This document shows positions 28,873 to 38,732 of a DNA stretch of 64,000 bases, piece after piece. This DNA comes from Caenimonas soli (GTDB lineage Bacteria; Pseudomonadota; Gammaproteobacteria; Burkholderiales; Burkholderiaceae_C), in contig NZ_JABJVV010000004.1 of the NCBI RefSeq assembly GCF_013155545.1, forward strand, positions 277,004-341,003, read 5' to 3'. Positions within the stretch are counted from its first letter, which is position 1. Each line of letters begins with the position of its first letter. A program made the position numbers and the translations under genes. Below the pieces are notes generated by a model, which was given only the letters and a program-made list of their open reading frames with translations, searched no databases and had not been told where the DNA came from.

Positions 28873-31206
28873 ATGGACCAAGAACTGATCTCCCTCAACA
28901 GTAGCGACGGCGGCGACGACACCGACCTGGATCTGGCCTCGTACGCCCAGCGGGCGTATCTCGAATACGCGCTGAGCGTGGTCAAGGGGCGCGCTTTGCC
29001 CGACGTGTGCGACGGGCAGAAACCCGTGCAGCGCCGCATCCTGTATTCCATGTCGCGCATGGGCCTGGGGTACACCGGCGCCGGCGGCGCGCGGCCCGTC
29101 AAGAGCGCCCGCGTCGTGGGCGATGTGCTGGGCCGCTTCCATCCGCATGGCGACCAGGCGGCGTACGACGCACTGGTGCGCATGGCGCAGGACTTCTCGC
29201 AGCGCTATCCGCTGATCGACGGCCATGGCAACTTCGGCAGCCGCGACGGCGACGGCGCCGCGGCCATGCGATACACCGAAGCGCGGCTGGCGCGCATCAC
29301 CAACCTGCTGCTCGACGAGATCGACGAAGGCACGGTCGCCTTCATTCCCAACTACGACGGCAGCACGCAGGAGCCGCAGCAGCTGCCCGCGCGCCTGCCG
29401 TTCACGCTGCTCAATGGCGCCAGCGGCATCGCCGTGGGCCTGGCCACCGAGATTCCCAGCCACAACCTGCGCGAAGTGGCCGACGCCTGCGTGGCGCTGA
29501 TCAAGAACAGCAAGCTGCCCGACGACGAGCTGGCCGAACTGCTCCCGGGGCCCGACTATCCAGGCGGCGGCCAGATCATCAGCCCGGCATCGGACATCGC
29601 CGAGGCCTACCGCACGGGGCGCGGATCGCTCAAGGTGCGGGCGCGCTGGAAGATCGAGGAACTCGCGCGCGGCCAATGGCAATTGGTCGTCAACGAACTG
29701 CCGCCGGGCGTGAGTACGCAGAAGGTGCTGGAAGAAATCGAGGAGCTCACCAACCCCAAGGTCAAGGCCGGCAAGAAGGCGCTGAGCCAGGACCAGGTGC
29801 AGCTGAAGCAAACGGTGTTGTCCGTCCTCGACACCGTGCGCGACGAATCGAGCAAGGACGCCGCCGTTCGCCTGGTGTTCGAGCCCAAGACCAGCCGCAT
29901 CGAGCAGCGCGACCTCATCACCACGCTGCTGGCCCAGACCAGCCTGGAAAGCTCCTCGCCGATCAACCTCACTTCGATCGGGCTGGATGGCCGGCCGGTG
30001 CAGAAGTCGCTGCGGCAGATGCTGCTGGAGTGGATCGAGTTCCGCCAGGCCACGATTGAGCGGCGGTCGCGCCATCGCCTGGGCAAGGTCCTCGATCGCA
30101 TCCACATCCTCGAAGGGCGGCAGCTGGTGCTGCTGAACATCGACGAAGTGATCGCCATCATCCGCAAGAGCGACGAGCCCAAGGCGGCGCTGATCGCGCG
30201 TTTCAAGTTGAGCGACCGCCAGGCCGAGGACATCCTGGAAATCCGCCTGCGCCAACTGGCGCGGCTGGAAGCGATCAAGATCGAGCAGGAGCTGAAGGAA
30301 CTGCGCGAAGACCAGAAGAAGCTGGAAGAGATCCTCGGCAGCCCGGCGGCGCTGCGCAAGCTGATGGTCAAGGAAATCGAGCAGGACGCCAAGCAGTTCG
30401 CCGATGCGCGCCGCACGCTGATCCAGACCGAGAAGAAGGCCGTGGCCGAGATCAAGGTGATCGACGAGCCGGTCACCGTCGTCGTTTCGCAAAAAGGCTG
30501 GGTGCGGGCGCGCCAGGGCCAGGGGCACGAAGCGGCAAGCTTTGCCTTCAAGGCCGGCGACGGCCTGTACGCGGCTTTCGAGTGCCGCACGGTCGATACC
30601 TTGCTGGCCTTCGGCAGCAATGGCCGGGTGTACACGGTGCCGGTTTCCTTGCTGCCCGGCGCTCGCGGCGACGGCCAGCCGGTGACCACCCTGATTGAGC
30701 TGGAACCGGGCACGCATCTGCTGCACTACTTCGCCGGCGCCCCGGGCGCCTGGCTGCTTTTGAGCAGCTCGGGCGGCTACGGCTTCCTGGCGACGGTGGA
30801 AAACATGATGTCGCGCCTGAAGGCCGGCAAGGCCTTCATCAGCTGCGGCGAAGGTGAAGTCGTATGTCGGCCTTCACCGGCCAACGTGCCGCCACAGACG
30901 CCGGCCACGCATGTCGCCTGCGCCTCCACCGGCGGGCGCATCCTCACCTTCGAGATCGGCGAACTCAAGCCGATGTCCAACGGCGGGCGTGGCCTGATGC
31001 TGATCGACCTGGAGGCCAAGGACGCGCTGGCGGGCGCCGCGGCCTACACGCGCAGCGTGAAAATCTCCGGCATCGGACGCGGCGGCAAGGAGCGCGACGA
31101 GACGCTGGAGATCCGTTCGCTGAACAATGCCAAGGCCGCGCGCGGACGTAAGGGCAAGGCGGCGGACCTGGGCTTCAAACCGACTTCTATCGAGCGGGTG
31201 GAGTAG
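28873..31206 (+). CDS. parC: DNA topoisomerase IV subunit A
   Basis: 777 residues. The breakage-reunion domain has the catalytic tyrosine at residue 134 ([16 protein letters not shown]), the winged helix ([20 protein letters not shown]) and a coiled-coil tower ([20 protein letters not shown]). The C-terminal beta-pinwheel is shorter than in GyrA and lacks a clear GyrA box. It acts with ParE to decatenate and relax DNA. Starts 30 bases after the GGDEF-like gene. Confidence 0.95.
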   Translation: MDQELISLNSSDGGDDTDLDLASYAQRAYLEYALSVVKGRALPDVCDGQKPVQRRILYSMSRMGLGYTGAGGARPVKSARVVGDVLGRFHPHGDQAAYDALVRMAQDFSQRYPLIDGHGNFGSRDGDGAAAMRYTEARLARITNLLLDEIDEGTVAFIPNYDGSTQEPQQLPARLPFTLLNGASGIAVGLATEIPSHNLREVADACVALIKNSKLPDDELAELLPGPDYPGGGQIISPASDIAEAYRTGRGSLKVRARWKIEELARGQWQLVVNELPPGVSTQKVLEEIEELTNPKVKAGKKALSQDQVQLKQTVLSVLDTVRDESSKDAAVRLVFEPKTSRIEQRDLITTLLAQTSLESSSPINLTSIGLDGRPVQKSLRQMLLEWIEFRQATIERRSRHRLGKVLDRIHILEGRQLVLLNIDEVIAIIRKSDEPKAALIARFKLSDRQAEDILEIRLRQLARLEAIKIEQELKELREDQKKLEEILGSPAALRKLMVKEIEQDAKQFADARRTLIQTEKKAVAEIKVIDEPVTVVVSQKGWVRARQGQGHEAASFAFKAGDGLYAAFECRTVDTLLAFGSNGRVYTVPVSLLPGARGDGQPVTTLIELEPGTHLLHYFAGAPGAWLLLSSSGGYGFLATVENMMSRLKAGKAFISCGEGEVVCRPSPANVPPQTPATHVACASTGGRILTFEIGELKPMSNGGRGLMLIDLEAKDALAGAAAYTRSVKISGIGRGGKERDETLEIRSLNNAKAARGRKGKAADLGFKPTSIERVE

Positions 31207-31339
31207 CCGCTGTTGTCATGCCTGCCGGTCGGGCTGGACTGACGAGCATGTGGATGGCGGTATCGCTTGCTCTACAGATTGCATCGCGCTGGGTTTGGCG
31301 GCACACTGCAAAGGTTTCAAGCGACCGGTGGTGAAGGCG

Positions 31340-31876
31340 ATGAGGCCCAGCATTTCAGTCAACACGGACGCGTTACCGGCAGGCCTCGCCTGCCTGCTCT
31401 GCCTGCTAGCACTTCTGGCTCCTGCAGGCGCTCAAACCATCACCGAGCGCGCCGAGCGCGACGAAATCTCGATCATGCCCAGCGAAGACCCTGCAATGCG
31501 AAGAGCGTTCGAGCAGGCGAGGGGCACGTTGGATTGGTTTCTTGCGCGCGCTTCCTCTCCGCCCGCGGGAACAACGGGCTATGCACTAAAGGTTGCCGTA
31601 TCGGATGGACGGGGCACCGAGTATTTCTGGGTCAATCGGTTTGTGGCCGACGGCAACCGATTCACAGGGTATCTCGGGAATGAACCAAGACTGGTTAAGA
31701 AGTACAAGTTCGACGAACAGTTCGCATTCGACCGCGAGCAGATCGTCGACTGGATCTACATTGACACGAACTCGCGTCGCATGCGTGGCAACTACACTGC
31801 ATGCGCCCTCCTCACGAAGGAACCCGCTGCGCAAGCGGAGGCCTTCAAGCAAAGGTATGGCCTCTCATGCGAGTGA
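31340..31876 (+). CDS. DUF2314 (YegJ-like) exported protein
   Basis: 178 residues with an N-terminal signal (LACLLCLLALLAPAGAQ). The DUF2314 signature follows: EYFWVNRFVADGNRFTGYL, EPRLVKKYKFDEQFAFDRE and DWIYIDTNSRRMRGNYT. The family function is unknown; members are secreted or cytoplasmic. ATG 31340 is chosen, with a GTG nine bases earlier as an alternative. It is flanked by gaps of about 130 and 110 bases and appears monocistronic. Composition is slightly less GC-rich than parC. Confidence 0.78.
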   Translation: MRPSISVNTDALPAGLACLLCLLALLAPAGAQTITERAERDEISIMPSEDPAMRRAFEQARGTLDWFLARASSPPAGTTGYALKVAVSDGRGTEYFWVNRFVADGNRFTGYLGNEPRLVKKYKFDEQFAFDREQIVDWIYIDTNSRRMRGNYTACALLTKEPAAQAEAFKQRYGLSCE

Positions 31877-31986
31877 AGGAGGAGTGCGACGGAAGTGATG
31901 GCGTGGAGTGATTCTTGCCGCGCGGGCATCAATCTGTAGGCGTTCTTTCATGAAAGCAGGCGCGGCGGGCATGAGACGATAAGCCC

Positions 31987-32868
31987 ATGCCCGTCATTCA
32001 TCTGATGCTGGCCCTGGCCGTGGTGTTCATCTGGGGCACCAACTTCGTGGTCATCAAATGGGGTCTGGCCGAATTCGATCCGTTCCTGTTCGCCGCGCTT
32101 CGCTTCGCGCTGTGCATCGTCCCCTGGATCTTCTTCATCCCACGTCCCGCCGTGGCGTGGTCACGGCTCGCCTGGTTCGGAGTGCTGCTGGGCGCGGGCC
32201 AGTTCGGCCTGTTGTTCATGGCTATGCGGGCGGACGTGACGCCGGGCCTGGCCTCGCTGGTGATGCAGTCGCAGGTGTTCTTCACCATCGGCCTGTCGAT
32301 GGCCCTGCAGGGCGAACGGGTCACAGGGCCGCAGTACCTGGCGCTGGCGCTCGCCGTCGCCGGCATCTCGGTGATCGGCTGGCAAAGCCTGGGCAGCGGT
32401 CAAGCCTCGGTCACGCCGCTGGGCCTGGTGCTGCTGCTGTGCGCCGCCGCTTGCTGGGCGATAGCCAACCTGGTCGCGCGCCGCGCCGGCAAGGTGAACG
32501 CGCTGGCGTTCATCGTCTGGAGCAGCCCGTTCTCGCTGCCGCCGCTCATGTTGCTGGCCCTGTACTTTCATGGCTGGCCCGCCATGGCCGATTCGCTGGC
32601 CCATGCCAGCATCAGCGGCTGGGCGTCCGCCTTGTGGCAGGCGCTGGGCAATACCCTGTTCGGCTTCGCGATGTGGAACTGGTTGCTGGCGCGCTACCCG
32701 GCGGCCACGGTGGCGCCCATGGCCTTGCTGGTGCCGGTGTTCGGCATGAGCGCTTCCGCGTGGCTGCTGGGTGAGCCCTTGCAGGCGTGGAAGCTGGCTG
32801 CCGCGGCGCTGGTGATCGCCGGGCTGGCCCTCAACTTCTATGCGAGCCAGCGCCCGGCCCGGGCCTGA
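31987..32868 (+). CDS. EamA-family (DMT) transporter
   Basis: 293 residues with ten hydrophobic helices in two EamA repeats (VVFIWGTNFVVIKWGLAEFD in the first; AACWAIANLVARRAGKVNA in the second). RhaT/YdcZ-like proteins of this class export amino acids or other metabolites. Close to O-acetylserine/cysteine exporter YedA/EamA types in look, but the substrate cannot be fixed. Its stop is three bases from the convergent RidA stop. Confidence 0.88.
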   Translation: MPVIHLMLALAVVFIWGTNFVVIKWGLAEFDPFLFAALRFALCIVPWIFFIPRPAVAWSRLAWFGVLLGAGQFGLLFMAMRADVTPGLASLVMQSQVFFTIGLSMALQGERVTGPQYLALALAVAGISVIGWQSLGSGQASVTPLGLVLLLCAAACWAIANLVARRAGKVNALAFIVWSSPFSLPPLMLLALYFHGWPAMADSLAHASISGWASALWQALGNTLFGFAMWNWLLARYPAATVAPMALLVPVFGMSASAWLLGEPLQAWKLAAAALVIAGLALNFYASQRPARA

Positions 32869-32871
32869 CGA

Positions 32872-33327
32872 TCAGCCGATCTCGGCCACCATATCGATCT
32901 CGACGCAGGCGCCTGTCGGGATCTGCGCCACGCCGAAGGCGGCGCGGGCATGCTGGCCCTTCTCGCCGAAGACCTGCCCGAACAATTCGCTGGCGCCATT
33001 GGTGACCAGGTGATGCTCGGTGAACTCGTTGGTGGAGTTGACCAGGCTGACCAGCTTGACAATGCGCGTGACTTTGTTGAGGTCGCCCACGGCCGCATGC
33101 AACGTGCCCATCAGGTCGACGGCGACGGCGCGTGCGGCCAATTTGCCTTCGTCGGTCGTCATGTTCTTGCCGAGCTGGCCGACCCAGGACTTGCCGTCCT
33201 TCTTGGCGATGTGCCCCGAGAGGAACACCAGGTTGCCGGTGCGCACGAAGGGCACATAGGCGGCGGCGGGCGTTGCCACCGGCGGAAGGGTGATGGCGAG
33301 TTCTTTCAGCTTGTCGTAGACGCTCAT
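32872..33327 (-). CDS. RidA/YjgF-family protein
   Basis: 151 residues. The chorismate-mutase-like trimer fold is recognisable (LVFLSGHIAKKDGKSWVGQL, DLNKVTRIVKLVSLVNST, ARAAFGVAQIPTGACVEIDM). RidA enzymes hydrolyse reactive enamine/imine products of PLP enzymes; the catalytic Arg equivalent in the C-terminal part is replaced or shifted in this longer branch (YjgH/YoaB-like), so deaminase activity is uncertain. It sits 13 bases downstream of the transglutaminase gene and may be part of that unit. Confidence 0.82.
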   Translation of the reverse strand: MSVYDKLKELAITLPPVATPAAAYVPFVRTGNLVFLSGHIAKKDGKSWVGQLGKNMTTDEGKLAARAVAVDLMGTLHAAVGDLNKVTRIVKLVSLVNSTNEFTEHHLVTNGASELFGQVFGEKGQHARAAFGVAQIPTGACVEIDMVAEIG

Positions 33328-33340
33328 GAGGCCTCCTAAA

Positions 33341-34252
33341 TCAGGCGATTGTAGGAGGCGCTGACGCCGGATCGACCGGGGTCACGGTGACAGCCACGTG
33401 CAGCTTGTGGTTGGCGCCGCCATGCAGCACCCCGCGCACGGGCGACACGTCGGAGTAGTCGCGGCCGGTGGCCAGGGTCACGTAGTCTTCGCCCGGCGCG
33501 CGGTTGTTCGTCGGATCCAGGTCGGCCCAGCTGCCGGCAGCTGCTGCCGTGCCGGGCAGATACAGCGACACCCAGGCGTGCGAGGCATCACTGCCGACCA
33601 GCCGTGGCTTGCCCGGGGGCGGTTCGGTAAGCAGGTAGCCGCTAACGTAGCGAGCCGGCAGGCCCAGGCTGCGCAGGCAGGCCAGCATGATGTGGGCGAA
33701 GTCCTGGCACACGCCCTTGCGCATCTGCAGCGCTTCCAGGGCGGGAGTGCTGACGTCGGTCGCTTCGGTTTCGTATTCGAAGTCGGCGAAGATGCGCTCC
33801 ATCAGCTCGTTGGCGGCTGCTAGCAAGGGCCGGCCGGGCGTGAAGCTGGGCCGCGCGTAAGCCAAAAAATCCTGGTGCCGCGGTACATAGGGCGAAGCGA
33901 AAACGAACTCGGCCGCAGGGTCGTAGGCAGCGCCGCGGTGGTAGCGCAGGCGCTCCCGCACTTCCTCCCAGGGCATGTCGCTTTGCGGCACGCGTGGCGC
34001 CGAGGTGGACACCAGGCTCTGCGCCATCACCTTGAGTTTCGGGTGCGTGGTCTCCAGGCTGAAGAACGCCCGGGTGTTGCCATAGATGTCGATCGCCTCG
34101 CTCTGCTGAGCGGGCGCCGGACTGATGGTCAACTGGTGGCTGAGCAAGCGTTGCTGCCCATTGTGGGCCGGCTTCAGATGCGCCATGTGCTGCGCCGTCT
34201 TCACCACCGGCGAATAGGCGTAGCGGGTTTCGTGGACGACGTGCAGCAGCAT
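33341..34252 (-). CDS. Transglutaminase-like cysteine protein of an ATP-grasp/alpha-E module
   Basis: 303 residues. The N-terminal beta domain (HETRYAYSPVVKTAQHMAHL) is the bacterial transglutaminase-like N region. The core holds Cys182 in RKGVCQDFAHIMLA, His225 in SDASHAWVSLYLPG and Asp246 in DLDPTNN, the complete papain-like triad. No signal peptide, so it is cytoplasmic. In many proteobacteria this family is encoded with the DUF403/DUF407 proteins and is proposed to cleave or transfer peptide bonds. The start is nine bases after the ATP-grasp/alpha-E fusion, so both are one operon. Confidence 0.88.
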   Translation of the reverse strand: MLLHVVHETRYAYSPVVKTAQHMAHLKPAHNGQQRLLSHQLTISPAPAQQSEAIDIYGNTRAFFSLETTHPKLKVMAQSLVSTSAPRVPQSDMPWEEVRERLRYHRGAAYDPAAEFVFASPYVPRHQDFLAYARPSFTPGRPLLAAANELMERIFADFEYETEATDVSTPALEALQMRKGVCQDFAHIMLACLRSLGLPARYVSGYLLTEPPPGKPRLVGSDASHAWVSLYLPGTAAAAGSWADLDPTNNRAPGEDYVTLATGRDYSDVSPVRGVLHGGANHKLHVAVTVTPVDPASAPPTIA

Positions 34253-34261
34253 GGTAGGGAA

Positions 34262-36847
34262 CTATGCGCCGACGCTGTGCCGCGCGTCGCCCGAATGCGT
34301 GAAGTAGCGCGCACCCAGGTCGTCCGACAGCTTGTACGCCGCATCGGTGCATTTCTGCAGCAGGTCCAGCAGCGTCGTGTAGCGGCCATCGGCATCGCGC
34401 TCGCACATGGCTTCCAGCGACCACTGCTGCGGGTCTGGCACGGTCAACGCGATATCGGGCACTTCGCCGGGCGCGCTGCCCGCAAGTTTTGCCAGCCGCC
34501 CGCGCAGCGTCTGCGCCACCCAGCCCAGCGAACGCGGGTTGTCGCGGTCCAGGACCAGGAGATCGAGCAGGGCGGGGATATCGTGGCGTTGCTGGTACTG
34601 GGCGTGAAAGGTGATGGTGCTGTCGAAGAGCGCCACCACGGCTTCGAAGCCGCCCTCGTCCAGCCAGGCGTCGGTTTCAACGGCCCAGCCCAGCGCCGAC
34701 GCCAGGAAGCCCAGCCGCTCCAGGTGCCGGCCGCTGGACAGCAGCCGCCAGCCGTCGTCGCGCGTCATTCGATCGGTCTGCGCGCCCGTCATCGCGGCAG
34801 TGTGGCCGGACAGGATCTCGAGCACCCGCAACGCCTCGACCGATGAGTAGTCGCCGTCCTCGGTGAGGATGAGGCAGCCGCGCATGAATTCCTGTTCGGC
34901 GCGCACGATCACGTTCCACTGCTCCTGCGACAAGCGTTCGCGCACGGCCGAGGCGGAGCTGCGAAGTGCGGCGAGGTTGTAGCCCACGCTGGTCGCGTCC
35001 TCGGTATCGGCTAGCCCGCCGATCAGCGACCGCTCGAACACCCGACGCGCCTGGGTGGCGGGCGGCACGGCCGGCAGCACCAGGGCGTTGTCGGCAGCCA
35101 TCTCGCTCAACCAGGCCAGCAGCGGCTGTGAGGACTGGTCCTCACCATTGAGGCTTTCCAGGGTCAGCCGGGCCAGCCGCGTGGTGTTCTCGGTGCGCTC
35201 GGTGTAGCGGCCCAGCCAGAACAGGTTTTCCGCCGCGCGGCTGGTGGCGCTGCGGCTGCGATGGGAAATCGCCACGGCCGGCTGGTCATAGTGCAGCAGG
35301 CTGGTGGCATCGACTTCGCCGTCGGTCAGCACCCAGGTGTCGGCGCTGCTGCCGCCGCGCTGCATGGAGGCGATCTCCAGTTCGGCGCCGGCAATGCGTG
35401 TCAGGCCACCGGGCAGCACCCGCCACGACTGCACGCCGTCGGACACCGCGAACACGCGCAACATGAGCGAGCGCGGCATGATGCGGTCGCCCTCCATCCC
35501 GGACTTCCAGGTGGGCATCTGCGACAGCGGCAGATAGGCCTGCACCGTGTGCTCCTCGGCTTCGCGCACGATGCGGCCGGCCCATTCGTCGAGTTCGCGG
35601 CGCGACAGCGATTTGCCGAGCACGGCGCCGGCGCCCGCACCGCCGTAGGTGGACTTGATCACGCTGGTGGGCAATTGCGGCAGCACTGCTTCCAGCGCGG
35701 CGCGCTCGCCGCACCACCAGGTGGCGAGCGACGGCAGCCTGAGCTCCTCGCCCAGCAGGTGGCGCGACAGCGCGGGCAGGAAGCCCAGGAGAGCGGTGGA
35801 TTCCAGGAATGCCGACCCGGGCGCGTTGGCGACCAGCACATTGCCGGCGCGTATGGCCTGCAGCAGGCCCGGCACACCCAGCCGCGAATCCGAGCGCAGT
35901 TCCAGCGGATCGAGGAACTCGTCGTCCAGGCGCTTCAGGATGCCGTGCACCGGCTCCAGGCCTTGCAAGGTCTTGAGGTACAGGCGTTGGTCGCGCACCG
36001 TGAGGTCGCTGCCTTCGACCAGCGCCAGGCCGAGGTAACGCGCCAGGTAGGCGTGCTCGAAATAGGTTTCGTTGTAGGGCCCGGGCGTGAGCAGGACGAT
36101 GCGCGGCTCGCCGTTCGCCGGGCACATCGCGCGCATTCCTTCGACGAGGGCGCGGTAGGTGGCGGCCAGGCGCTGCACCTTCAGGTCACGGAAGGCCTCG
36201 GGGAACAGCCGCGAGATGATGAGCCGGTTCTCGAGCAGGTAACCCAGGCCGGAAGGCGCCTGGGTGCGCTGCGACACGACCCACCAGTTGCCATCGGGAT
36301 CGCGTGCCATGTCGAAAGCCGCGATGTGCAGGTGGTTGCCGCCGGCGGGCTTGACGCCATGCATGGGGCGCAGATAGCCGGGGTGGCCTTGCACCAGCGC
36401 GGGCGGCAGCAGATTCTTGGCCAGCAGCTGCTGCGGGCCATACACGTCGGCCATGATGCGATCCAGCAGCTTCACCCGTTGCAGCACGCCGGCCTCGATC
36501 TGCTGCCAGCTTTGGGGCGTAATGATCAGCGGGAACAGGTCCAGCGACCAGGGCCGCTGCGGGCCGTTGGCATCGGCATAGACGTTGTAGGTGATGCCGT
36601 TGTCGCGCACCTGCCGTTGCAGGTTCACGGTGCGGCGGTGGAGATCGCTGAAGCCTTCGTGCCCGAGATTCTCGAAGAACTGCGCCCAGGGACCGGCGGG
36701 CGCGGACTGGGCTGCGGACTTTCCGCCCCGCAGCTCGTCGAAATGGCCGGCGGCAGCGGGCGGCGCCATCGCAGCCGCGAGCGCCGTCGGCGTTTCCTGG
36801 GCATCGGCCCCGAAAAGCGAATCAACCGTGTCTGAGTGTTTGTCCAC
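34262..36847 (-). CDS. Circularly permuted ATP-grasp (DUF404/DUF407) fused to alpha-E (DUF403)
   Basis: 861 residues from GTG 36847. Residues about 60-500 are a circularly permuted type 2 ATP-grasp (MADVYGPQQLLAKNLLPPAL, HLHIAAFDMARDPDGNWW, VILLTPGPYNETYFEHAYL-like, IKSTYGGAGAGAVLGKSL). About 530-840 is the all-helical alpha-E domain (AAENLFWLGRYTERTENTTR, then GWRLLSSGRHLERLGFLASA). ATP-grasp enzymes ligate carboxylates to amines; the family has been proposed to make peptides or peptide tags. A second pair of separate genes for the same two domains lies at 45233-47691. The divergent peptidase starts 42 bases away. Confidence 0.9.
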   Translation of the reverse strand: MDKHSDTVDSLFGADAQETPTALAAAMAPPAAAGHFDELRGGKSAAQSAPAGPWAQFFENLGHEGFSDLHRRTVNLQRQVRDNGITYNVYADANGPQRPWSLDLFPLIITPQSWQQIEAGVLQRVKLLDRIMADVYGPQQLLAKNLLPPALVQGHPGYLRPMHGVKPAGGNHLHIAAFDMARDPDGNWWVVSQRTQAPSGLGYLLENRLIISRLFPEAFRDLKVQRLAATYRALVEGMRAMCPANGEPRIVLLTPGPYNETYFEHAYLARYLGLALVEGSDLTVRDQRLYLKTLQGLEPVHGILKRLDDEFLDPLELRSDSRLGVPGLLQAIRAGNVLVANAPGSAFLESTALLGFLPALSRHLLGEELRLPSLATWWCGERAALEAVLPQLPTSVIKSTYGGAGAGAVLGKSLSRRELDEWAGRIVREAEEHTVQAYLPLSQMPTWKSGMEGDRIMPRSLMLRVFAVSDGVQSWRVLPGGLTRIAGAELEIASMQRGGSSADTWVLTDGEVDATSLLHYDQPAVAISHRSRSATSRAAENLFWLGRYTERTENTTRLARLTLESLNGEDQSSQPLLAWLSEMAADNALVLPAVPPATQARRVFERSLIGGLADTEDATSVGYNLAALRSSASAVRERLSQEQWNVIVRAEQEFMRGCLILTEDGDYSSVEALRVLEILSGHTAAMTGAQTDRMTRDDGWRLLSSGRHLERLGFLASALGWAVETDAWLDEGGFEAVVALFDSTITFHAQYQQRHDIPALLDLLVLDRDNPRSLGWVAQTLRGRLAKLAGSAPGEVPDIALTVPDPQQWSLEAMCERDADGRYTTLLDLLQKCTDAAYKLSDDLGARYFTHSGDARHSVGA

Positions 36848-36889
36848 GTGACGGTATTGTCACACTTCGACGCTGGCGCACAATGGGTC

Positions 36890-37657
36890 ATGCCAGAGAA
36901 AGAAATTCCAATTCCGCCTACTGAACCACTGCTGCTGGCAGCAGCGCGGGTGATCACCTTCGAGGGGCAACGGCTGCTGACCAACGCCAGCGGTTTTTTC
37001 TTCGAGCGCGGCGAACGCCTGTTCCTGGTGACCAGCCGTCACGTGATGATCGACGAGCCCAGCAAGCATTTCCCCGATCGCATCGAGATCGAAATGCACA
37101 TCGACCCGACCAACATGGCTGTGTCCACGGGATTTTCCATGCCGCTCTATCAGGACGGCAAGAGCGTATGGCGCCAGGGCAGCGACACCGGCGGCGAGAT
37201 CGACGTGGCGGTGTTAGAGATCCAGCGAGACGCATTGCCCAAGACGGCGGTGTACCGCGCTTTCACGCCCGAGCACCTGCATGATTCGCGCGAACCGGTG
37301 GAACTCGCCGCCTCGATGCTGGTGGTGGGCTTTCCGCTGGGGTTTCATGACGCACTGCACCATCTGCCAGTGGTGCGCCATGCGGTAAACGCTTCTTCGT
37401 TCGGCCTGCGCTTCCAGGGCAAGGGCTACTTCCTCACCGATGCGCGTACGCATCGGGGCACCAGCGGCGCGCCCGTGGTCATGAGGGCGCGCAGCCGGCA
37501 GGCGGCTTTGGGCGACCTCCCCTGGATGCTGCTGGGGGTTCATTCGTCCCGCCTCGACGTGGGAACGCGCGACCTGGCCCTTGATGAGGCGCTGGGCCTG
37601 AACTGCGCCTGGTATGCCGACATCCTGCTTACGTTGACCGCAGATAAAAGGCCGTAA
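36890..37657 (+). CDS. Trypsin-fold (S1-like) cytoplasmic serine peptidase
   Basis: 255 residues. The triad is readable: His51 in LVTSRHVMIDE, Asp105 in GGEIDVAVLEI, Ser192 in THRGTSGAPVVM with the oxyanion glycine. No signal peptide or PDZ domain is present, unlike DegP, so it is predicted to be cytoplasmic. ATG 36890 (MPEKEIPIPPTE) is chosen; an upstream GTG would overlap the divergent gene. It is divergent from the ATP-grasp/alpha-E gene, and a GTGAC-N6-GTCAC dyad (36848-36863) lies in the shared promoter. A role with the peptide-ligase module is possible but unproven. Confidence 0.8.
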   Translation: MPEKEIPIPPTEPLLLAAARVITFEGQRLLTNASGFFFERGERLFLVTSRHVMIDEPSKHFPDRIEIEMHIDPTNMAVSTGFSMPLYQDGKSVWRQGSDTGGEIDVAVLEIQRDALPKTAVYRAFTPEHLHDSREPVELAASMLVVGFPLGFHDALHHLPVVRHAVNASSFGLRFQGKGYFLTDARTHRGTSGAPVVMRARSRQAALGDLPWMLLGVHSSRLDVGTRDLALDEALGLNCAWYADILLTLTADKRP

Positions 37658-37711
37658 CAAATCGACGCGGGGGGCCGCAGAGCGGCCTGGTGGGGCTATT
37701 CTTGAAGCGCG

Positions 37712-38068
37712 ATGTCGGTTGCCCACGCTCCCCTTCTCACGGCCGTAGCCTTCCAGCTTTCGGCCGCACTGGAGAATTATCAAATGCATGTCGATGACCT
37801 GGTGAATCCCTGGTCGCAGACTGCGCAGTACGACCTGGTGGGCAAGGTCTTCGACGAAGTCCGGATGCTCAAAGGCGCGCTGCCCGACCTGTCCGGGGAC
37901 ATGGTCGAGGTGGTGATCTGCCACGTCGAGTTGATGAAAGCGCTGTGGCTGGCCAACACTACGCCGCCCGAACGCGATGCTGCCGAGGTGGACGAGTTGC
38001 GCGAGAAGCATCGCGAGGCGGTGGAGACCATGCGCGAACACTGCGTTCGCGTGTTCTCCCGCCGCTAG
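37712..38068 (+). CDS. Conserved hypothetical protein, helical
   Basis: 118 residues, almost wholly helical by composition (AFQLSAALENYQMHVDDLVN, DMVEVVICHVELMKALWLAN, EVDELREKHREAVETMREHC). No signal peptide, membrane segment or catalytic motif. It follows the peptidase by 54 bases on the same strand. The function is unknown; it might be a small adaptor-like protein. Confidence 0.7.
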   Translation: MSVAHAPLLTAVAFQLSAALENYQMHVDDLVNPWSQTAQYDLVGKVFDEVRMLKGALPDLSGDMVEVVICHVELMKALWLANTTPPERDAAEVDELREKHREAVETMREHCVRVFSRR

Positions 38069-38077
38069 ACTGCGTCG

Positions 38078-38626
38078 ATGAAACGCCGAATCGTCGTGAT
38101 TGGTCTGTGCCTGGTGCTGGGCATGTCGCATGCCGCCGGCCAACCCCAGTACAAGGTTTCGGCCGAACAACTGCAGCAGGCCATCGGCCAACGCTTTCCG
38201 GTGAGGCACAAGGTCGAGGGCTTGCTCAATTTCGACGTGCAGGAGCCGCGCCTGCGCTTGTTGCCTGAACAAAACCGCATCGCGAGCGAAATGCTGGTGG
38301 ACGTCGCCGGCCCGGCTCTGCGGCGCAGCTACACGGGCGCATTGGAACTCGATTTCGAATTGCGCTACGAGCCCGCCGACCAGTCGATCCGAGCCTATCG
38401 CCTGCAGGTGCACTCGTTGCGCCTGTCGGGCCTGCCGCCGCGCACCGCAGAGATGCTCGAGGCTTATGGCCCCAGGCTCGCAGAGCAATCCCTGCGCGAG
38501 GTGGTCTTGCATCGCCTGCGTCCGAAAGACCTGGCGTTGGCCGACACCATGGGGCTTCAGCCTTCAACGATCACGGTCACGTCACAAGGCTTGGTTGTCG
38601 GTTTCGAAACGAAACAAGCCCGCTAG
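38078..38626 (+). CDS. DUF1439 exported protein (YceB-like)
   Basis: 182 residues. Signal peptide IVVIGLCLVLGMSHAAGQ without a lipobox Cys, followed by the DUF1439 pattern (YKVSAEQLQQAIGQRFPVRH, PRLRLLPEQNRIASEMLVDV, YTGALELDFELRYEPADQS). It probably binds a lipid or hydrophobic molecule in the periplasm, as the fold resembles tubular lipid-binding domains; that is inference. Starts nine bases after the previous gene. Confidence 0.78.
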   Translation: MKRRIVVIGLCLVLGMSHAAGQPQYKVSAEQLQQAIGQRFPVRHKVEGLLNFDVQEPRLRLLPEQNRIASEMLVDVAGPALRRSYTGALELDFELRYEPADQSIRAYRLQVHSLRLSGLPPRTAEMLEAYGPRLAEQSLREVVLHRLRPKDLALADTMGLQPSTITVTSQGLVVGFETKQAR

Positions 38627-38732
38627 CCGCTGCGGCCATGCCGCACAGCGATTTGGGTCGGGTTCCTACACCTGCGCTGAGCGGCAGGCGTCGAAAATTA
38701 CAACCTCTGATGAACATCAAAGGGAGCATCAA

